Source of the DNA: Orobanche coerulescens
Lineage: Eukaryota; Streptophyta; Magnoliopsida; Lamiales; Orobanchaceae
Reading direction: 5' to 3'
DNA length: 64,000 nucleotides
Assembly (NCBI GenBank): GCA_033398695.1
Contig: CM065815.1
Span: 7,744,501 to 7,808,500, forward strand
The notes beneath the pieces are model-generated. The model did no database searches and was not told where the DNA came from. It was given only the letters and a program-made list of their open reading frames with translations. How positions within the stretch are numbered: position 1 is the stretch's first letter; each line of letters starts with the position of its first letter. Made by a program: the position numbers and the translations under genes. This document shows positions 11,095-23,256 of this stretch, piece after piece.

Positions 11095-12266
11095 CGACTC
11101 CTGATCAAAGCTACCTTCTCACGGGCGGCTATAAGTATATCGGGTTCGGTGCCGATTGATTCTGATGGGTCGTCCCAACACAAGGGAGATCACCAACGAC
11201 GACTGTACCAGGCCTCGTAAGGTGCTACCTTCATCGCAGCATGCCAACTATAACTGTACGTGAACTCAAACAACAGTAATTGGGCTTCCCAATCGTCTAC
11301 TAATCGAGGACGCATGCCCTCAACATGTCCTCCGATTAATCGAAAAGTCCTCTCTGATTGTCCGTCGGACTGAGGATGAAAAACGGTAATGAGATTAGGC
11401 TGAGTTCCCAAAGCACGATGAACTGATTTCCAAAATGAGACACGAATCGCCCATCACGATCAGAAACGATACTCTTAGGAGTACCGTGCAATCTCACTAT
11501 CTCTTGATGAACAGCTGGGCAAGTCTCTCGGGACCCCACGTATCCTTAATCTCAAGGAAATGAGCCGAATTAGTTAAGCGGTCCACGATCACCCAGATCG
11601 TACTCATGCCCCGACGACTCGTCGGCACTCTCGTGATGAAATCCATAGAAATGTCTTCCCACTTCCATTCTGGAATAGGGAGAGGTTTCAGCATACCCGC
11701 CGGTCGCTGATGTTCAATCTTGACTTGTTGACAAGTTAAGCATCTCGAAATAAATTCCACGACTTCTCGCTTCATATTACTCCACCAGTAATTTTGTTCA
11801 AGTCCTTGTACATCTTGCTAGACCCCGGATGAACAGAATAAGGGGTAGCATGAGCTTCTTTCAAAATCGAGTTTTTCAACTCGTCGTTCGCCGATACACA
11901 CAACCGATTCTTAAATCTCAAAAGTCCATCCTCGTGGACCACGAATCCAGGGGCTTTCCCCTGAGCCACATTCTCACGGATGCACAACAATGAAGGGTCT
12001 GAACTCTGATTCTCTCTGATTACTTCCTTAAGTGACGAAGAAATCTCTAACATACAAAGCTGTCCCTGAACTCGCTGAAGCCAGACCTCGATCTCGGGTC
12101 TAAGGAATTCCTGCTGAAGCTCCTTCTGAACTGTTAAACGAGCAAGCATCTGCTCCTGCACGGACTTACGACTCAAGGCGTCGGCGACAACGTTCGCCTT
12201 GCCCGGGTGGTAAAGGATCTCGATATCAAAATCTTTGATTAACTCCAACCACCGTCTCTGACGCAT
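11095..12266 (-). pseudogene. Element B RNase H end and integrase, frameshifted
   Basis: From 12266: [20 protein letters not shown] (end of RNase H, with [11 protein letters not shown]), linker, then the integrase zinc-binding region ([32 protein letters not shown]) and core (DFITRVPTSRRG, IWVIVDRLT, GTPKSIVSDRDGRFVSHF, FHPQSDGQSERT). The core carries the D,D,E pattern of retroviral-type integrases. Frames change at about 11775, 11500 and 11400, so no intact enzyme is made. Confidence 0.85.
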
Positions 12267-13160
12267 ATTTAACTCCTTCTGAGTAAATATATACTTTAAA
12301 CTCTTATGATCGGTGAATATCTGACAGGTAATGCCATAAAGATAATGACGCTAAATTTTTAAAGCGAACACCACGGCTGCTAGCTCCAGGTCGTGGGTCG
12401 GATAATTAACCAGCTAATCCGAGGAAACTTCGGATTTCCTAAACATCTTTAGGAGGTTGCCAATCTCGGATAGCCTCCGTCTTCTGAGGGTCGACACAAA
12501 CTCTGTCTGATGAAATTACATGTCCGAGAAAGTCATTTCGGACATCCAGAACTCACATTAAGAAAACTTTCCATAAAGTTGCTCGCATCTCAACACGTCG
12601 AGAACCTGGTGAAGATGTACCTCGTTTTCCTCTCGATCACGAGAAGAAATCAAAATGTCATCGATGAAGACAACAACAACTGATCAAAAAGAAAGTCGAT
12701 GAAAACCCGATTCATTAACTCCACGAATACCTGCAGGTGCATTAGTTAGCCCGAACGGCATAACTACGAACTCATAATGACCATAGCGTGTACGAAATGC
12801 CGTCCTCGCGATATCCGACTCTCGAATCCGCAGCTGATGATATCCAGATCTTAAGTCGATCTTGGAAAATACTGAAGCTCCCTGAAGTTGATCTAAAAGA
12901 TCAACAATACGGGGTAAGGGGTACTAATCTTGATCATCACCCTGTTCAACTCTTGATAATTAATACACACACGAAACGAACCATCTTTCTCCTTGTGAGA
13001 TCAAGCGATGCTCCCCACGGGGGCCTTTTCGGTTGGAGATAACCTTACTCGAACTATTCCTCAAGTTGAATCTTCAACTACTGCATTTCGGTCGGGCCAT
13101 CCGATACGGTGCCTTCGATAACGGGGACGTACCGGCTCCAACTCACTCCTGAATTCCACT
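12267..13160 (-). pseudogene. Element B reverse transcriptase remnant
   Basis: Homology to the RT of element C can be followed codon by codon but with many indels. The segment for [17 protein letters not shown] is at about 12730-12795 and the VVFIDDIL active-site region near 12650-12690. The N-terminal half of RNase H, present in C at 28980-29230, is missing here: sequence jumps near 12410 from GTCGGATAATTAACC straight to the RT thumb region (CAGCTAATCCGAGGAAACTT). Confidence 0.75.
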
Positions 13161-13205
13161 ACTCTATGTGAAGGCAACCAGATAACCCGTCTGGAAATAC
13201 ATCGT

Positions 13206-13712
13206 CAATCGATGACAATGATACCACGAATGATTGCACACTTCGATTGCCCTAGAGTGGTCAATCGATAAAAAGAGATACCAATAATGATTGAACAACT
13301 CGATTGCCTTAGAAAGGCCAATCGATGAAGATGATACAATGAATGTTTGAATAACTCGTTTGCCTTTGAAAGGCCAATCGATGAAAATGATATAATGAAT
13401 GATTGAATGACTCGATTGCCTTAGAAAGGCCAATCGATGGAAATGATGCAATGAATGATTGAATAACTCGATTGCCCTAGAAAGGCCAATCGATGAAAAT
13501 GATACAATGAACGATTGAATAACTCGATTGACTTAGAAAGGCCAATCGATGAAAATGATACAATGAATGATTGAATGACTCGATTGTCTTAAAAAAAAAC
13601 CAATCGATGGAAATGATACAAGGAATGATTGAATAACTCGATTGCCTTAGAAAGGCCAATCGATGAGAATGATACAATGAATGATTGAATAGTTCGATTG
13701 TGGAATTTCTCA
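13206..13712. repeat. 56-bp minisatellite, nine units, inside element B
   Basis: CAATCGAT recurs at 13206, 13262, 13319, 13375, 13431, 13487, 13543, 13601 and 13657, giving a 56-57 bp period (58 once). Each unit contains a hairpin: CGATTGCCTT, 4-6 bases, AAGGCCAATCG. Units are 80-95% alike. In element C the homologous stretch (about 30020-30150) is single-copy, so the array expanded in B after the two diverged. Non-coding: 56 is not a multiple of three. Confidence 0.9.
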
Positions 13713-13777
13713 GTTTCCGCCATAATAATAATTCTACTGGAACAACGGGGATTACTTCCCTGAAGCACACATTCGAC

Positions 13778-14139
13778 TAGGGCTGGGCAAAACAAACCGC
13801 CCCGCCCGCCCCGCACCGCACCGCAAAATAGCGAGGCGGGGCGGTTTCAAATGTTGATTTCGCCCCGCCCCGCACAAAACCCGCACCGCACCAAAATTGC
13901 GGGGCGAATGCGGTTTATTTTTCCCAACCGCCCGCAAAACCGCCCGCCCGCATATAACAAGGGAAAACACTTAGATATTTATATAAATATTGTATTTGCC
14001 CCGCCCATAAAACTATGATTTTGTGCGGTTTTCAATATCAAAAATGCCCCGCCCCGCAAAAACCCGCACCGCACAAAAATTGCGGGGCGGATGCGGTTTT
14101 ACCTTCGCCCCGCCCCAACCCGCCCCGCCCCCAGCCCTA
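13778..14139. mobile_element. Small hAT-like element nested in B (CCCCGCCCCGC words)
   Basis: 362 bp, starts TAGGGCTGGGCAAAAC and ends in the complement GGGGGCAGCCCTA-type sequence. It is flanked by a perfect 8-bp TSD cattcgac (13770-13777, 14140-14147). The interior is made of CCCCGCCCCGC and CCGCACCGCAC words around an AT-rich centre. No coding capacity. Confidence 0.9.
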
Positions 14140-14149
14140 CATTCGACAA

Positions 14150-14610
14150 CCAACGACGGAAAGATAGCGACCAAATGCTAACAAACACTAAGGATAGTAT
14201 CAAAACGATCAAACCAACTAATACCGAAAATTACATCGTCCTAAGATAAATTCACCACGATTAGATCCATCAACCAAGCGCGGTCATTAAGCTTAATTCG
14301 GTATGATTTCGAAAATTCTTCCATCGTCAGGTAGACCGATGGTATGAGGTCCACAAGCAATAGGACTATCCCAAAATAGGTCTATTAAAACATGATTCGA
14401 AAATGAATGAATGCGGTGCACCAGTATCCAAAAGGTACACACAGGTTGAAATAAAATTACGAGTATACCTGAGGTCATTCGGGCCACCGGATCGTCGATC
14501 CTCCTCATCACATGAATCTGGGACTTGCCGGACCTCGAACCGGACGCTCCCGTCTGATAAATATGAGCCCCAACTCTATTTGCTTCCATTGTCTTAAGCA
14601 GCGATGACAA
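14150..14610 (-). pseudogene. Element B protease remnant
   Basis: Aligns with C's protease region 30170-30560. The aspartic protease motif DTGASHSFI of C is corrupted here (reads close to WILVHRIHSF in the open frame), so the catalytic Asp is not in frame. Downstream text is interrupted by the hAT element and the minisatellite. Confidence 0.6.
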
Positions 14611-14642
14611 AGCGATCGATTACGAACTGGTTGCTTCGGGGC

Positions 14643-15194
14643 CTAAGATGCCGCCGGAGCCAACTTGGAGTCCTTTCGGCAAAAACGGACCTTATGCCCA
14701 AAATTCCCACAATTATAACACGTGACAGACTGTCTCGGACACTTGGTACTGACATGACCAAGATCCCCACAGTTATAACAGGTGATGGCCGAACTGGCCG
14801 TTCGTGACTGAGATTCCGCGGGATTATGCGCCGTAGGAGGTCGCTCAGAAACGATAGGACTCACACGAGGCTTCTTGAAGGTTGACTGACTGCCTTCGGA
14901 TAGATTACGCTTCGTTGATTTCTTGCTGACAGATGAAGGTTGTTGTTCAGCACTTTCCTTAGCAGCTGGCTCATACGGGAGAGTTCTCTCGATTAATCCG
15001 GTCAGAGTGGCGCAATGATGATTGAGCAACTGCACATGGGTCATCATGGCCTGCATAAAAGTGAGTGGATCAACCCGAATATCTTCTGATCGAGTCGAGT
15101 CCCGGGCACGATTTCCCGGCAGCGAGTGATTATTTCTTGGGTTTCGGTCCGCACCGCGGCCTCTCCCCGTGCCTCCCCTGACAGCTCTCTCCAT
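14643..15194 (-). pseudogene. Element B gag with the central part deleted
   Basis: Starts at ATG 15192-15194 (MERAVRGG, matching C's MERAGRGR). It has the Arg/Gly-rich N-terminus and DPLTFMQAMMTHVQ, then jumps directly to LLNHHCATLTGLIERTL, which in C lies about 220 codons further on, so the capsid-like middle is gone. Two CCHC zinc knuckles remain, CYNCGDLGHVSTKC and CYNCGNFGHKVRFC, which would bind RNA. The frame stays open across the deletion for 184 codons. Confidence 0.85.
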
Positions 15195-15732
15195 ACTGAA
15201 GTAGGAAGGTCGCATAATGATTATATTTCCCGCATGATTAGCACGTTATGATTATGTCATGAGATAATGAAAATGAGTATACATGCTCTAACTTAGTGAT
15301 TATATGAATGATTTACTGAAGTTACATGATTATCTGATGAAATTCTTGAAATGATTATCTTGAATAACTTAACAAGATTGATAATATGATCATCCAGATT
15401 GACAACTGAGTAATGAAATGAATTGAGTAATTAATGAGTTAACATGATCGTCCTGATTATTAACTGAGTAATGAAATGGATTAAGTGATTAATGAGTTAA
15501 CATGATCGTCCTAATCACAATGAATGATGATGTTTGAGGATTGTTAATTGATGAATGATGAATGAATGACTATTGCCAGAAATTATACCATGGCGTTAGA
15601 AATCTTACAGTTCTTTGATGCGATTGGCTCGGCATTTGCACAGGTCACACGTGACGCGAAAGTCCAATGATACTAGTCTGATGACGATGATTTCAAATGA
15701 GACATGACTCGAAAGGTAGTATTCAAAACCAC

Positions 15733-15744
15733 GCTCCGATACCA
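15733..15744 (-). promoter_or_regulatory. Primer-binding site of element B
   Basis: Minus-strand TGGTATCGGAGC, 4 nt from the 5' LTR; complementary to the 3' end of initiator tRNA-Met, as in most plant Ty3 and Ty1 elements. Fixes B's orientation as minus. Confidence 0.85.
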
Positions 15745-15748
15745 ACTC

Positions 15749-18230
15749 TGTAACACCCCAAACTAGGCGGATATTACAGTGCCGTGGAACCCCAACCTGA
15801 CCCACCAGGCGGATGAAAATGAATGAATTACACAGGGCGAATGTAGTACCGAACCACATTACAACATTAATTACTCCGATGAGGAGTTTCATACAACACA
15901 CCCAGGATAATACAGAATACATGTATATTTTATATGAAGATAAAATACACAACACTGAATGAAACGGAATAACCAAGTGAAAATCTGCAGCGGAAAATAA
16001 ATGACAACAATAGGAATGACTGAAAGGATTTGGGGCCTCCTACTAGTATCACTGGGACTCCTCGCCGTCAATATGTTATTCCCGTGCTTTTGCCTTGCCA
16101 TGACCTGAAAAACAAAATCCCCAAACGGGGTCAGTTACACAGAACAACAATCCTCAAGGGTTGAAAAATACACAATCATGATATATCTGAAGTTATGAAT
16201 TATCCTGTCCAAACATACGCAATCAAACATGCTATATGAATCAACTATCAGTACGGCTCAAAGGAATGGCGCCACACTACGTCCGGGATGGAAATGTGTC
16301 CGTGCACAAGCCACCAACGAGTATCGATCGAATACACGTGTGGTCTTATACCTAATCAGTCTCACGAAGCCATCAACTCGTGTGCACAGTCCAATGTGAG
16401 GCCATCAACCAACACACGACTATAATGTGCCCGACATGAAAATCCTACACATACCAACCGGCACGCCAGTATGACCCGGAATGCCACGATATAACAAAAG
16501 TGACAACGAAAATGAATAATGACTCACCAAGATTAAATGATGGTGAAATGAATGACAGCTCAATGAAATGATTGGAACCGTCGTTCCTTATGACTGAGAT
16601 GATTAATTGACAATGACAAGTTTTGATACGGTTAATACAATGATGAATGAGTTACGATTATGAATGAACAACAACAAAAGGAATGAATATCCTTTTAACC
16701 GAGTAAGAATTAACTTACACAATACCGATGAAGAATGTCCGTCCACGAACAACGTCCTAAGTGAAATACCGGTCGCTCGAACAACCTTGAATAACAATAA
16801 TTACCAACAACCGTTCAATACACGTATCAAGCAACTAAACACGACTAACCCAAAGGTCGAAAACAGCGATAATCAAACTCATAGGCAATTCCAACGAATA
16901 CATAACCAACCACACAACTTCGAAAATATCCAATCCCGAACATGTCGAAACCAACACCAAATTGAGTATTTCGAACTAACAAAACACTTCAATGATATCA
17001 ATAATCCATCAGGAATTCATAATTCATGATTACAACAACATCAATCGGAAAATCCCCAATTAACCGAAGTCAACCCCAAGGGTTCTTGAAATAATTCCGA
17101 AAATAACCATTAAATCCGTAGGAATGTATTTATCCAAGGTAGATAATCCATATCTAACATATTCCAATGATAATCCAAGCTTACACGAAGAAATCGGAAG
17201 GAAAAACCCAAAAATCCGAAATTCTAGATCCAAGAGATTAATACCTTGATTCGATGTTAAGGAGATGATGAAGTGATGATAATCCAACTCAAAGACTTGA
17301 AGATGATGATGGATGATAGAAGCTCGAAGAGAACTCTCCAAAATGCCCGAAATCGCCCGAAGTCGCACAAAAAACGAAAGGAAGTGAGAAATGACGAAAC
17401 TCAGGCCAACTGTCCATTATATAGCCACTCCAGGTTAGCGTGCGCTAGCCCCTTATGCGTAGCGTGCGCTAACGGGAAATTTGGGTATTCCAGTACCCAC
17501 TGCCCGAACGCGGTAGCGCGCGCTACGTACCTTTTTGTAGCGTGCGCTACGGCCATATCATTAGCGTGCGTTAATACTCATAGTTAGCGTGCGCTAACGA
17601 ATTATTTGATGCCCGATCGGAATCCGTAAACTATCGGTCCTCCGATCTGACCTCGATAGCGTGCGCTACGACCAACAAGTAGCGTGCGCTACTATACCGC
17701 CTGCGTACGCTAAAAACCACTCCTAGCGTGCGCTATGAATAAATTCAATTCAGTCCAGTAGTCACTGGATTCAACCTGATCCGACCTTAGCGCGCGCTAC
17801 ACCAAATATTAGCGTGCGCTACTATAACCCACTAGCGCGCGCTACTTACCATTCGTAGCGTGCGCTACTTATATCTCACCTGCAGTCCAGTACCTTCTGG
17901 ACTGCAGCCAGGGTAACCTTAGCGTGCGCTAAATCTGAGTGGTAGCGTGCGCTACCTATACCCAATTAGCGTACGCTAAAAGGAGTACGTAGCGTGCGCT
18001 ACTCCTCACGCACAGCTCGCAACGAAAATGACAATGATGATAAACACGGCACGAAACTCCAATCAGATTAGTGATGAATGATGATTGATACACGATACAA
18101 TTACTCTGAATGATGAATACTATGACTGAATATGAGTGACAAATGATCAATAATGAGTGAAATTACTGAGTATAAATTACTGAATGATAAATACTGAATG
18201 ATAATTACTGAATTACAACCGGGTATTACA
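15749..18230 (-). repeat. Element B 5' LTR
   Basis: 2,482 bp. Same structure as 8103-10571, with the palindrome array at about 17437-18003 and TATA at 17416-17424. One internal difference is a filler that changed as a block: gcccagtactggaatccag in the 3' LTR is gcccgatcggaatccg here, and about 240 bp on tcggtaccttacgg is replaced by tccagtaccttctgg. Confidence 0.95.
17437..18003. repeat. TAGCGTGCGCTA palindrome array, element B 5' LTR
   Basis: Copy of the 9778-10345 array with the same number and order of words. The words are better preserved than the fillers: one GCGCCACT in the 3' LTR is GCGCTACT here. Confidence 0.9.
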
Positions 18231-19566
18231 TCCTCGAAGGTAATGTCGGGCCCCAACTCGATCTCTCCAAAATCAATAATATGGCTAGGGTCCGGTACGT
18301 ACTTCCTAAGCTGGGAAACATGAAATACATTATGCACGTGGCTCAGGGACGGCGGCAAACCTAACCGATATGCAAGCTCTCCAACTCTCTCTAGAATCTC
18401 AAACGGCCCAATAAATCTAGGACTAAGTTTACCCTTCCGACCGAAGCGGTAAACTCCCCGTGTCGGCGACACCTTAAGCAAGACGTGATCTCCCACCTCA
18501 AACTCCAACGGTCGGCGACGCGTATCGGCATAAGACTTCTGCCGGCTCTGGGCCGTCACTAATCTATCGCGAATCAGGGCAATCTTCTCTCTCGTCAACT
18601 ACCATATCGGGCTCGGTACCAATTAGCTCGGACGCATCATCCCAACACAACGGCGATCTGCACCTCCTTCCATACAACGCCTCGAATGGTGCCATTTTGA
18701 TCGAGGCATGCCAACTATTGTTGTACGTGAACTCGATCAACGGCAAGTGTGTCTCCCAATCATCCTTCCAATCTAAGGCACAGGCTCTCAACATATCCTC
18801 CAACGTCTGGATCGTCCGCTCCGACTGTCCGTCAGTCTGAGGGTGGTAAGACGTACTGAGTCTCAACTCAGTCCCCAAAGCTCGATGAACCGCCTGCCAA
18901 AAATATGATACAAATCGGCCATCACGATCCGAAACAATACTCTTAGGAGTCCCATGCAATCTCACGATCTCCGCAATAAACACTCGCGCCAGCCTCTCCG
19001 GTCCCCAAGTATCCTTAATACACAGAAAGTGAGCTGATTTGGTTAGTCGATCAACAATAACCCAAATCATATTCATTCCAGTCCGAGTCCCAGGCATCCC
19101 GGTAATGAAATCTATAGAGATGTCTTCCCATTTCCATTCCGAAATGGGAAGTGGTCGTAGCAACACCGCAGTTCGCTGATGCTCAATCTTAACCTGCTGA
19201 CAGGTTAAACACTTCGCCACAAACTCGCTAACGTCCGACTTCAAATTACTCCACCAGTAGTTACTCCTCACATCCTTGTACATTTTGCTCGTACCAGGAT
19301 GTATGGAATAAGGCGTAGCATGAGCCTCATTCAAAATCTTCTGTCTCAACTCAATGTCATTCGGTACACATAATCTGCCGCGAAATCTCAGAACGCCATC
19401 ATCCTGAACCACAAATCCAGGGGCTTTCCCCTTCCTCACGTCCTCCCTCAGCTGGACTAAAAACGGATCATCCTACTGTTTCGCCTTGATATCATCGGTC
19501 AAGGACGAAGTGATCTCCAACGTACATAATTGACCCTGAACTCTCTGAACCCAAACCTCGATATTC
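18231..19566 (-). pseudogene. Element A integrase segment (between B and C)
   Basis: Middle of A's pol. Zinc-binding region (HATPYSIHPGTSKMYKDV, CLTCQQVKIEHQRT), core (DFITGMPGTRTGM, IWVIVDRLTKSAHFL, GTPKSIVSDRDGRFVSYF, YHPQTDGQSERTIQTLEDML) and C-terminal GDHVLLKVSPTRGVYRFGRK. A frameshift near 18595 separates the core from the tail, and a TAG lies near 19474. The piece ends at B's insertion site (TSD tcctc), after which the chromodomain-like tail resumes at 8102. RNase H is absent upstream. Confidence 0.85.
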
Positions 19567-20389
19567 TAACAGATAAAATCCCGCTGGATCCTACTCTGTC
19601 TGTCTGCGGTCCACTCGAACTTCTGGGTTTTCTGGAGTAACTGAGTGAGCGGTCTAGCGATCTTAGAAAATCCCTCAACAAATCTACGGTAATAGCCTGC
19701 AAGTCCCAGAAAACTCCTCACTTCCTTCACGTTTTTGGGCGGTTCCCAAGCCATCACCGCCTCTATTTTCTGTGGATCTACCCGAACTCCTTCTGGTGAA
19801 ATCACATGCCCGAGGAACATCACTTCCTTGAGCTAAAACTCACATTTAGAGAACTTCGCATACAACTGCTCAGCTCTCAAAATGTCTAATACAATCCGGA
19901 GATGTAAGGTGTGCTCCTCCCGACTCCGTGAGTAGATCAGAATGTCATCGATAAAGACGACTACGAATTTGTCCAGATAATCAATAAAAACTTTGTTCAT
20001 TAACTGCATGAACACTGCTGGGGCATTGGTTAGCCCGAAAGGCATAACCACAAACTCATAATGGCCATATCTCGTCCGAAAGGCAGCTTTCGGTATATCG
20101 ATGTCCCGAATCCTCAACTGGTAGTAGCCCGATCGCAAACCAATCTTCGAGAAGACTGTCGCCCCCTGAAGCTGATCAAACAAGTCGTCTATCCGGGGCA
20201 AAGGGTATTTATTTTTGATGGTCAACTTGTTTAATTCTCGATAATCGATGCATAAACGAAGCGATCCATCATTCTTCTTAACAAAAAGTACGGGCGCACC
20301 CCAAGGCGATGCGCTCGGTCGAATATACCCTTTATCTAACCATTCTCCCAACTGATTCTTCAACTCTAACATCTCCGACGGTGCCATAC
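19567..20389 (-). pseudogene. Element A reverse transcriptase; RNase H deleted
   Basis: Reads [76 protein letters not shown] and the active site [15 protein letters not shown] (the YxDD box as FIDD). A TAG after SKCEF replaces the conserved Trp. The thumb ([40 protein letters not shown]) follows, then the frame joins the linker before integrase (RVQGQLCTLEI) with about 150 codons of RNase H missing. The upstream end is C's insertion point. Confidence 0.85.
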
Positions 20390-22010
20390 TGTAACACCCC
20401 AAACTAGGCGGATATTACAGTGCCGTAGATCCCCGACTGGGACCCACCAGGCAAATGAAAATGAATGAATTACACAAGATAAATGTAGTACCGAACCACA
20501 TTATATTACCAAATACTCCGATGAGGAGTTTAAGTACAACACACCAGGACAATACCGAATACTAGTGTATTTTATGTGAAGATAAAATACACCACCCTGA
20601 ATAAATAAACATTTCAAACGGAATTTTGCAGCGGAAAATACAAATGATCAAATGATCAAATCGATCAAACAAACGAAATGATTGGGGCCCCTACTAGTAT
20701 CACTGACTCGTCGCCGTCAACATGCTCTTCCCATGCCTTTGCCTTGCCGTGACACGAAAACAAAATCCCCCAACGAATCGATTACAGAACAACAATCCTC
20801 AAGGGTTGAAATTACACAATCATGAATTAAGCGAAGTTATGAAATATTCTTAATTATGAATTACGCCAAGAGGAGTACCATAGTACGCGTAATGTTCTGC
20901 AAGTGTACAACACCCGTCAGTGTACCTAATTAGTCTCACGAGACAATATGACTCGTGTGCGGTCTAATGTATCGGTGAAGCAAATACAATAACCTTCTTG
21001 TGCACGACTAATTATTCCACATATACACACACGGAGTCTCTATTTGAACCCTGAAGGTCACATGAACGAGAATGACCATAATGAACGTCAATGAATAATT
21101 AATTAGACAAGGATAAAATGACTCACCGTTATGAAAGTAATAGTGACGTGATTGATAATCCAATGAAATGATTTGGAACCGTCGTTCCTCGTGAATGAAA
21201 TTATTATTCGACAATTACAAATCTCAAAATGATTATAATTATGATGAATGAATTATGATTATGAACAATCAACAACGAAAGGAATGAGTATCCTTTTAAC
21301 CGAGTAAGATTTAACTTACTCAACAACAATGAAGAATGTCCGTCCACGAACAACGTCCTAACCAAGATACCGGTCGCTCGAACAACCTTAATTCATTACA
21401 ATTACCAACAATCCGATTAATAACGAATTAAACATGAATAAAACGAACTCAAGACGTCGATACGATTAAACCAAGTTCATCGGGCATTATATCGAACACT
21501 TTGAGGCCAACTTTGATTGTATACAACTAAACCTCAATAATATCAACTTCAAATCCCCAAGAAGTGTTTCAAATCAACAAAACATCTCCAATACGATCAA
21601 TAATCCGTTATGATTATCCGAAAACGTGATTATAACAACAATTAGTTGAAAATCCCCAATTCCAACTCGATTTCCAAAGTGTTCTTGAATAATCCCTCAA
21701 TAATCCAATGAATCCTTATACAAACTCATAATCATATACATATCCCTTCATATATCATGATTATAACGTCCAAAACATCCTATTTCAACACAAAATCGAA
21801 GTCCAAAGAGTTGAAGGAATTACCTCTTGATGATCCAAGAGATTTAATCAGCATAATACGCGTTAGATTGATTATCCAAGCTTCACGATCGAAAGGAGAT
21901 GAAGAAAATCAAACACCCAAATGATTTGTGAAGGAAAACCCTCCCTCAAGCCTTATCTCTCGGTTGAAGGTGAAGAAAATGCGAAAATGGGCTGAAATGA
22001 TGAAAAAATG

Positions 22011-22020
22011 AATTTATAGG
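22011..22020 (-). promoter_or_regulatory. TATA box of element C 3' LTR
   Basis: Minus-strand CCTATAAATT directly downstream of the GACACGGCCGTGTC array. The equivalent in the 5' LTR is 33978-33987. Confidence 0.65.
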
Positions 22021-22029
22021 GGGTTGGCG

Positions 22030-22330
22030 CTGCCGGACACGGCCGTGCGATCGGCACGGTCGTGTCGCAGTGGCGGCGATTGGCAGCGGTGACTCGGCCG
22101 TGTCGGTTGACACGGCCGCAGTGGCCGAGGGCCTTCCGAAGCGACCGCCCGGCGGGACTTCGGCATGACTCGGCCGTGTCACGGGACACGGTCGGCGTGT
22201 CAGCGATCGTTCGAGCTTATCCGGAAGAAATGCAGCGCGGGCCGTGTCGGACGACACGGCCGAGCTGGTCGGCGTAAACTTCGCATTTTCCGGACGAAAT
22301 GCACGGGCCGTGTCGGACGACGGCCGAGTT
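22030..22330. repeat. GACACGGCCGTGTC palindrome array, element C 3' LTR
   Basis: About ten full or half words of GACACGGCCGTGTC (variants GACTCGGCCGTGTC, CACGGTCGTGTC, GCACGGCCGTGC) in 300 bp with GC-rich filler. Located upstream of TATA in the element's direction, the same place as the arrays of A, B, D and E. Confidence 0.85.
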
Positions 22331-22700
22331 GTCGCGGCGATCGCCAAAATCAAACGACCATAACTCTCTCGTCCGGACTCCGATTGACTCACCGCTTGAA
22401 CCATTGGAAAGCTAACTCGATGCTCTATAATATTGCAAAGATTTAGAATTTTTGGAGTTACCAAAATTAATGGTGATCTAACAAAGTCGAACTCATATGA
22501 GGAAAGTTGAAACGATGAACAATAACGATACTCAACTCGAAGTTTATACGAGCAGTGAACACGGTGAATGAACATGATTGATGAATGATTATAATTGAGT
22601 GAAAATACACCGAGTGACAATTACTGTGATAATTCTTGAATGAAAATGAATGAATTACAACCGGTATTACATACTCCCCCTAAAAGAGTTTCGTCCGAAA

Positions 22701-23256
22701 CTAAGGGTCAAACAACTCGGGATAACTCTCCCGCATAATCTCCTCGGTTTCCCAAGTGGCCTCTTCGACTCCATGTCTGGACCACCGAATCTTGACCAAA
22801 GGAATCGACTTATTTCTCAACCGTTTGATTCGCCGCTCTAAAACTCGTATAGGACGCTCCTCATATGATTGATCGTCGCGATCTCGATTCGTCGAACCGC
22901 GGATGTGACTCGGGTCGGCAACATACTTCAATCGAGAGACATGAAACACATTATGAATTCGGCTCGGGGCGGAGGTAAAGCCAATCGATAAGCTAAGTCG
23001 CCTACTCGATCCAAAATTTCAAACGGTCAATGAATCTCGGACTAACTTCCCCGTTTTCCGAAACGGAAAATACCTCGACTGGGATACCTTGACCAAGACG
23101 TGGTCACCCGTCTCGAACTCTAGTGGTCGACGACGATTATCTGCATATGATTTACGCCGACTCGAAATCAACATACGACTCTTGATCAAAGCTACCTTCT
23201 CCCGGGCGGCTATAAGCATATCGGGTTCGGTGCCGATTGATTCTGACAAGTCATCC
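22701..23256 (-). pseudogene. Element C integrase C-terminus and chromodomain-like tail
   Basis: After D's insertion site the frame reads ESIGTEPDMLIAAREKVALI, SYADNRRRPLEFETGDHVLV, loses frame near 23040, and resumes as MFHVSRLKYVADPSH, ERPIRVLERRIKRLR, VKIRWSRHGVEEATWE and SYPELFDP, with a stop at 22701-22703. It matches B's 10606-11094. Confidence 0.85.

Larger units (their letters stand above)
8103..18230 (-). mobile_element. Element B: Tekay-like LTR retrotransposon nested in A
   Basis: LTRs 8103-10571 (3') and 15749-18230 (5') begin TGTAATACCCGG and end TTGGGGTGTTACA on the minus strand. A perfect 5-bp TSD tcctc (8098-8102, 18231-18235) shows insertion into A's pol. PBS 15733-15744; polypurine tract complementary to 10572-10590. 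Gag has lost its middle, RNase H has lost its start, and a minisatellite and a small hAT element sit between protease and RT, so B cannot be autonomous. Confidence 0.95.
20390..22671 (-). repeat. Element C 3' LTR
   Basis: 2,282 bp; colinear with 32349-34635. The outer parts resemble LTR B closely (gtagtaccgaaccacatta, ctactagtatcactg), but the promoter-proximal array uses a different word. TATA at 22011-22020. Confidence 0.95.

Noticed and set aside
13206..13712. CRISPR-like regular repeat array
   Set aside because: The 56-bp units are repeated as wholes with no unique spacers, in a plant retrotransposon; a minisatellite.
13752..13970. Minus frame through 13752-13970
   Set aside because: Lies in the CCCCGCCCCGC arms of a small hAT element with no start context or homology.
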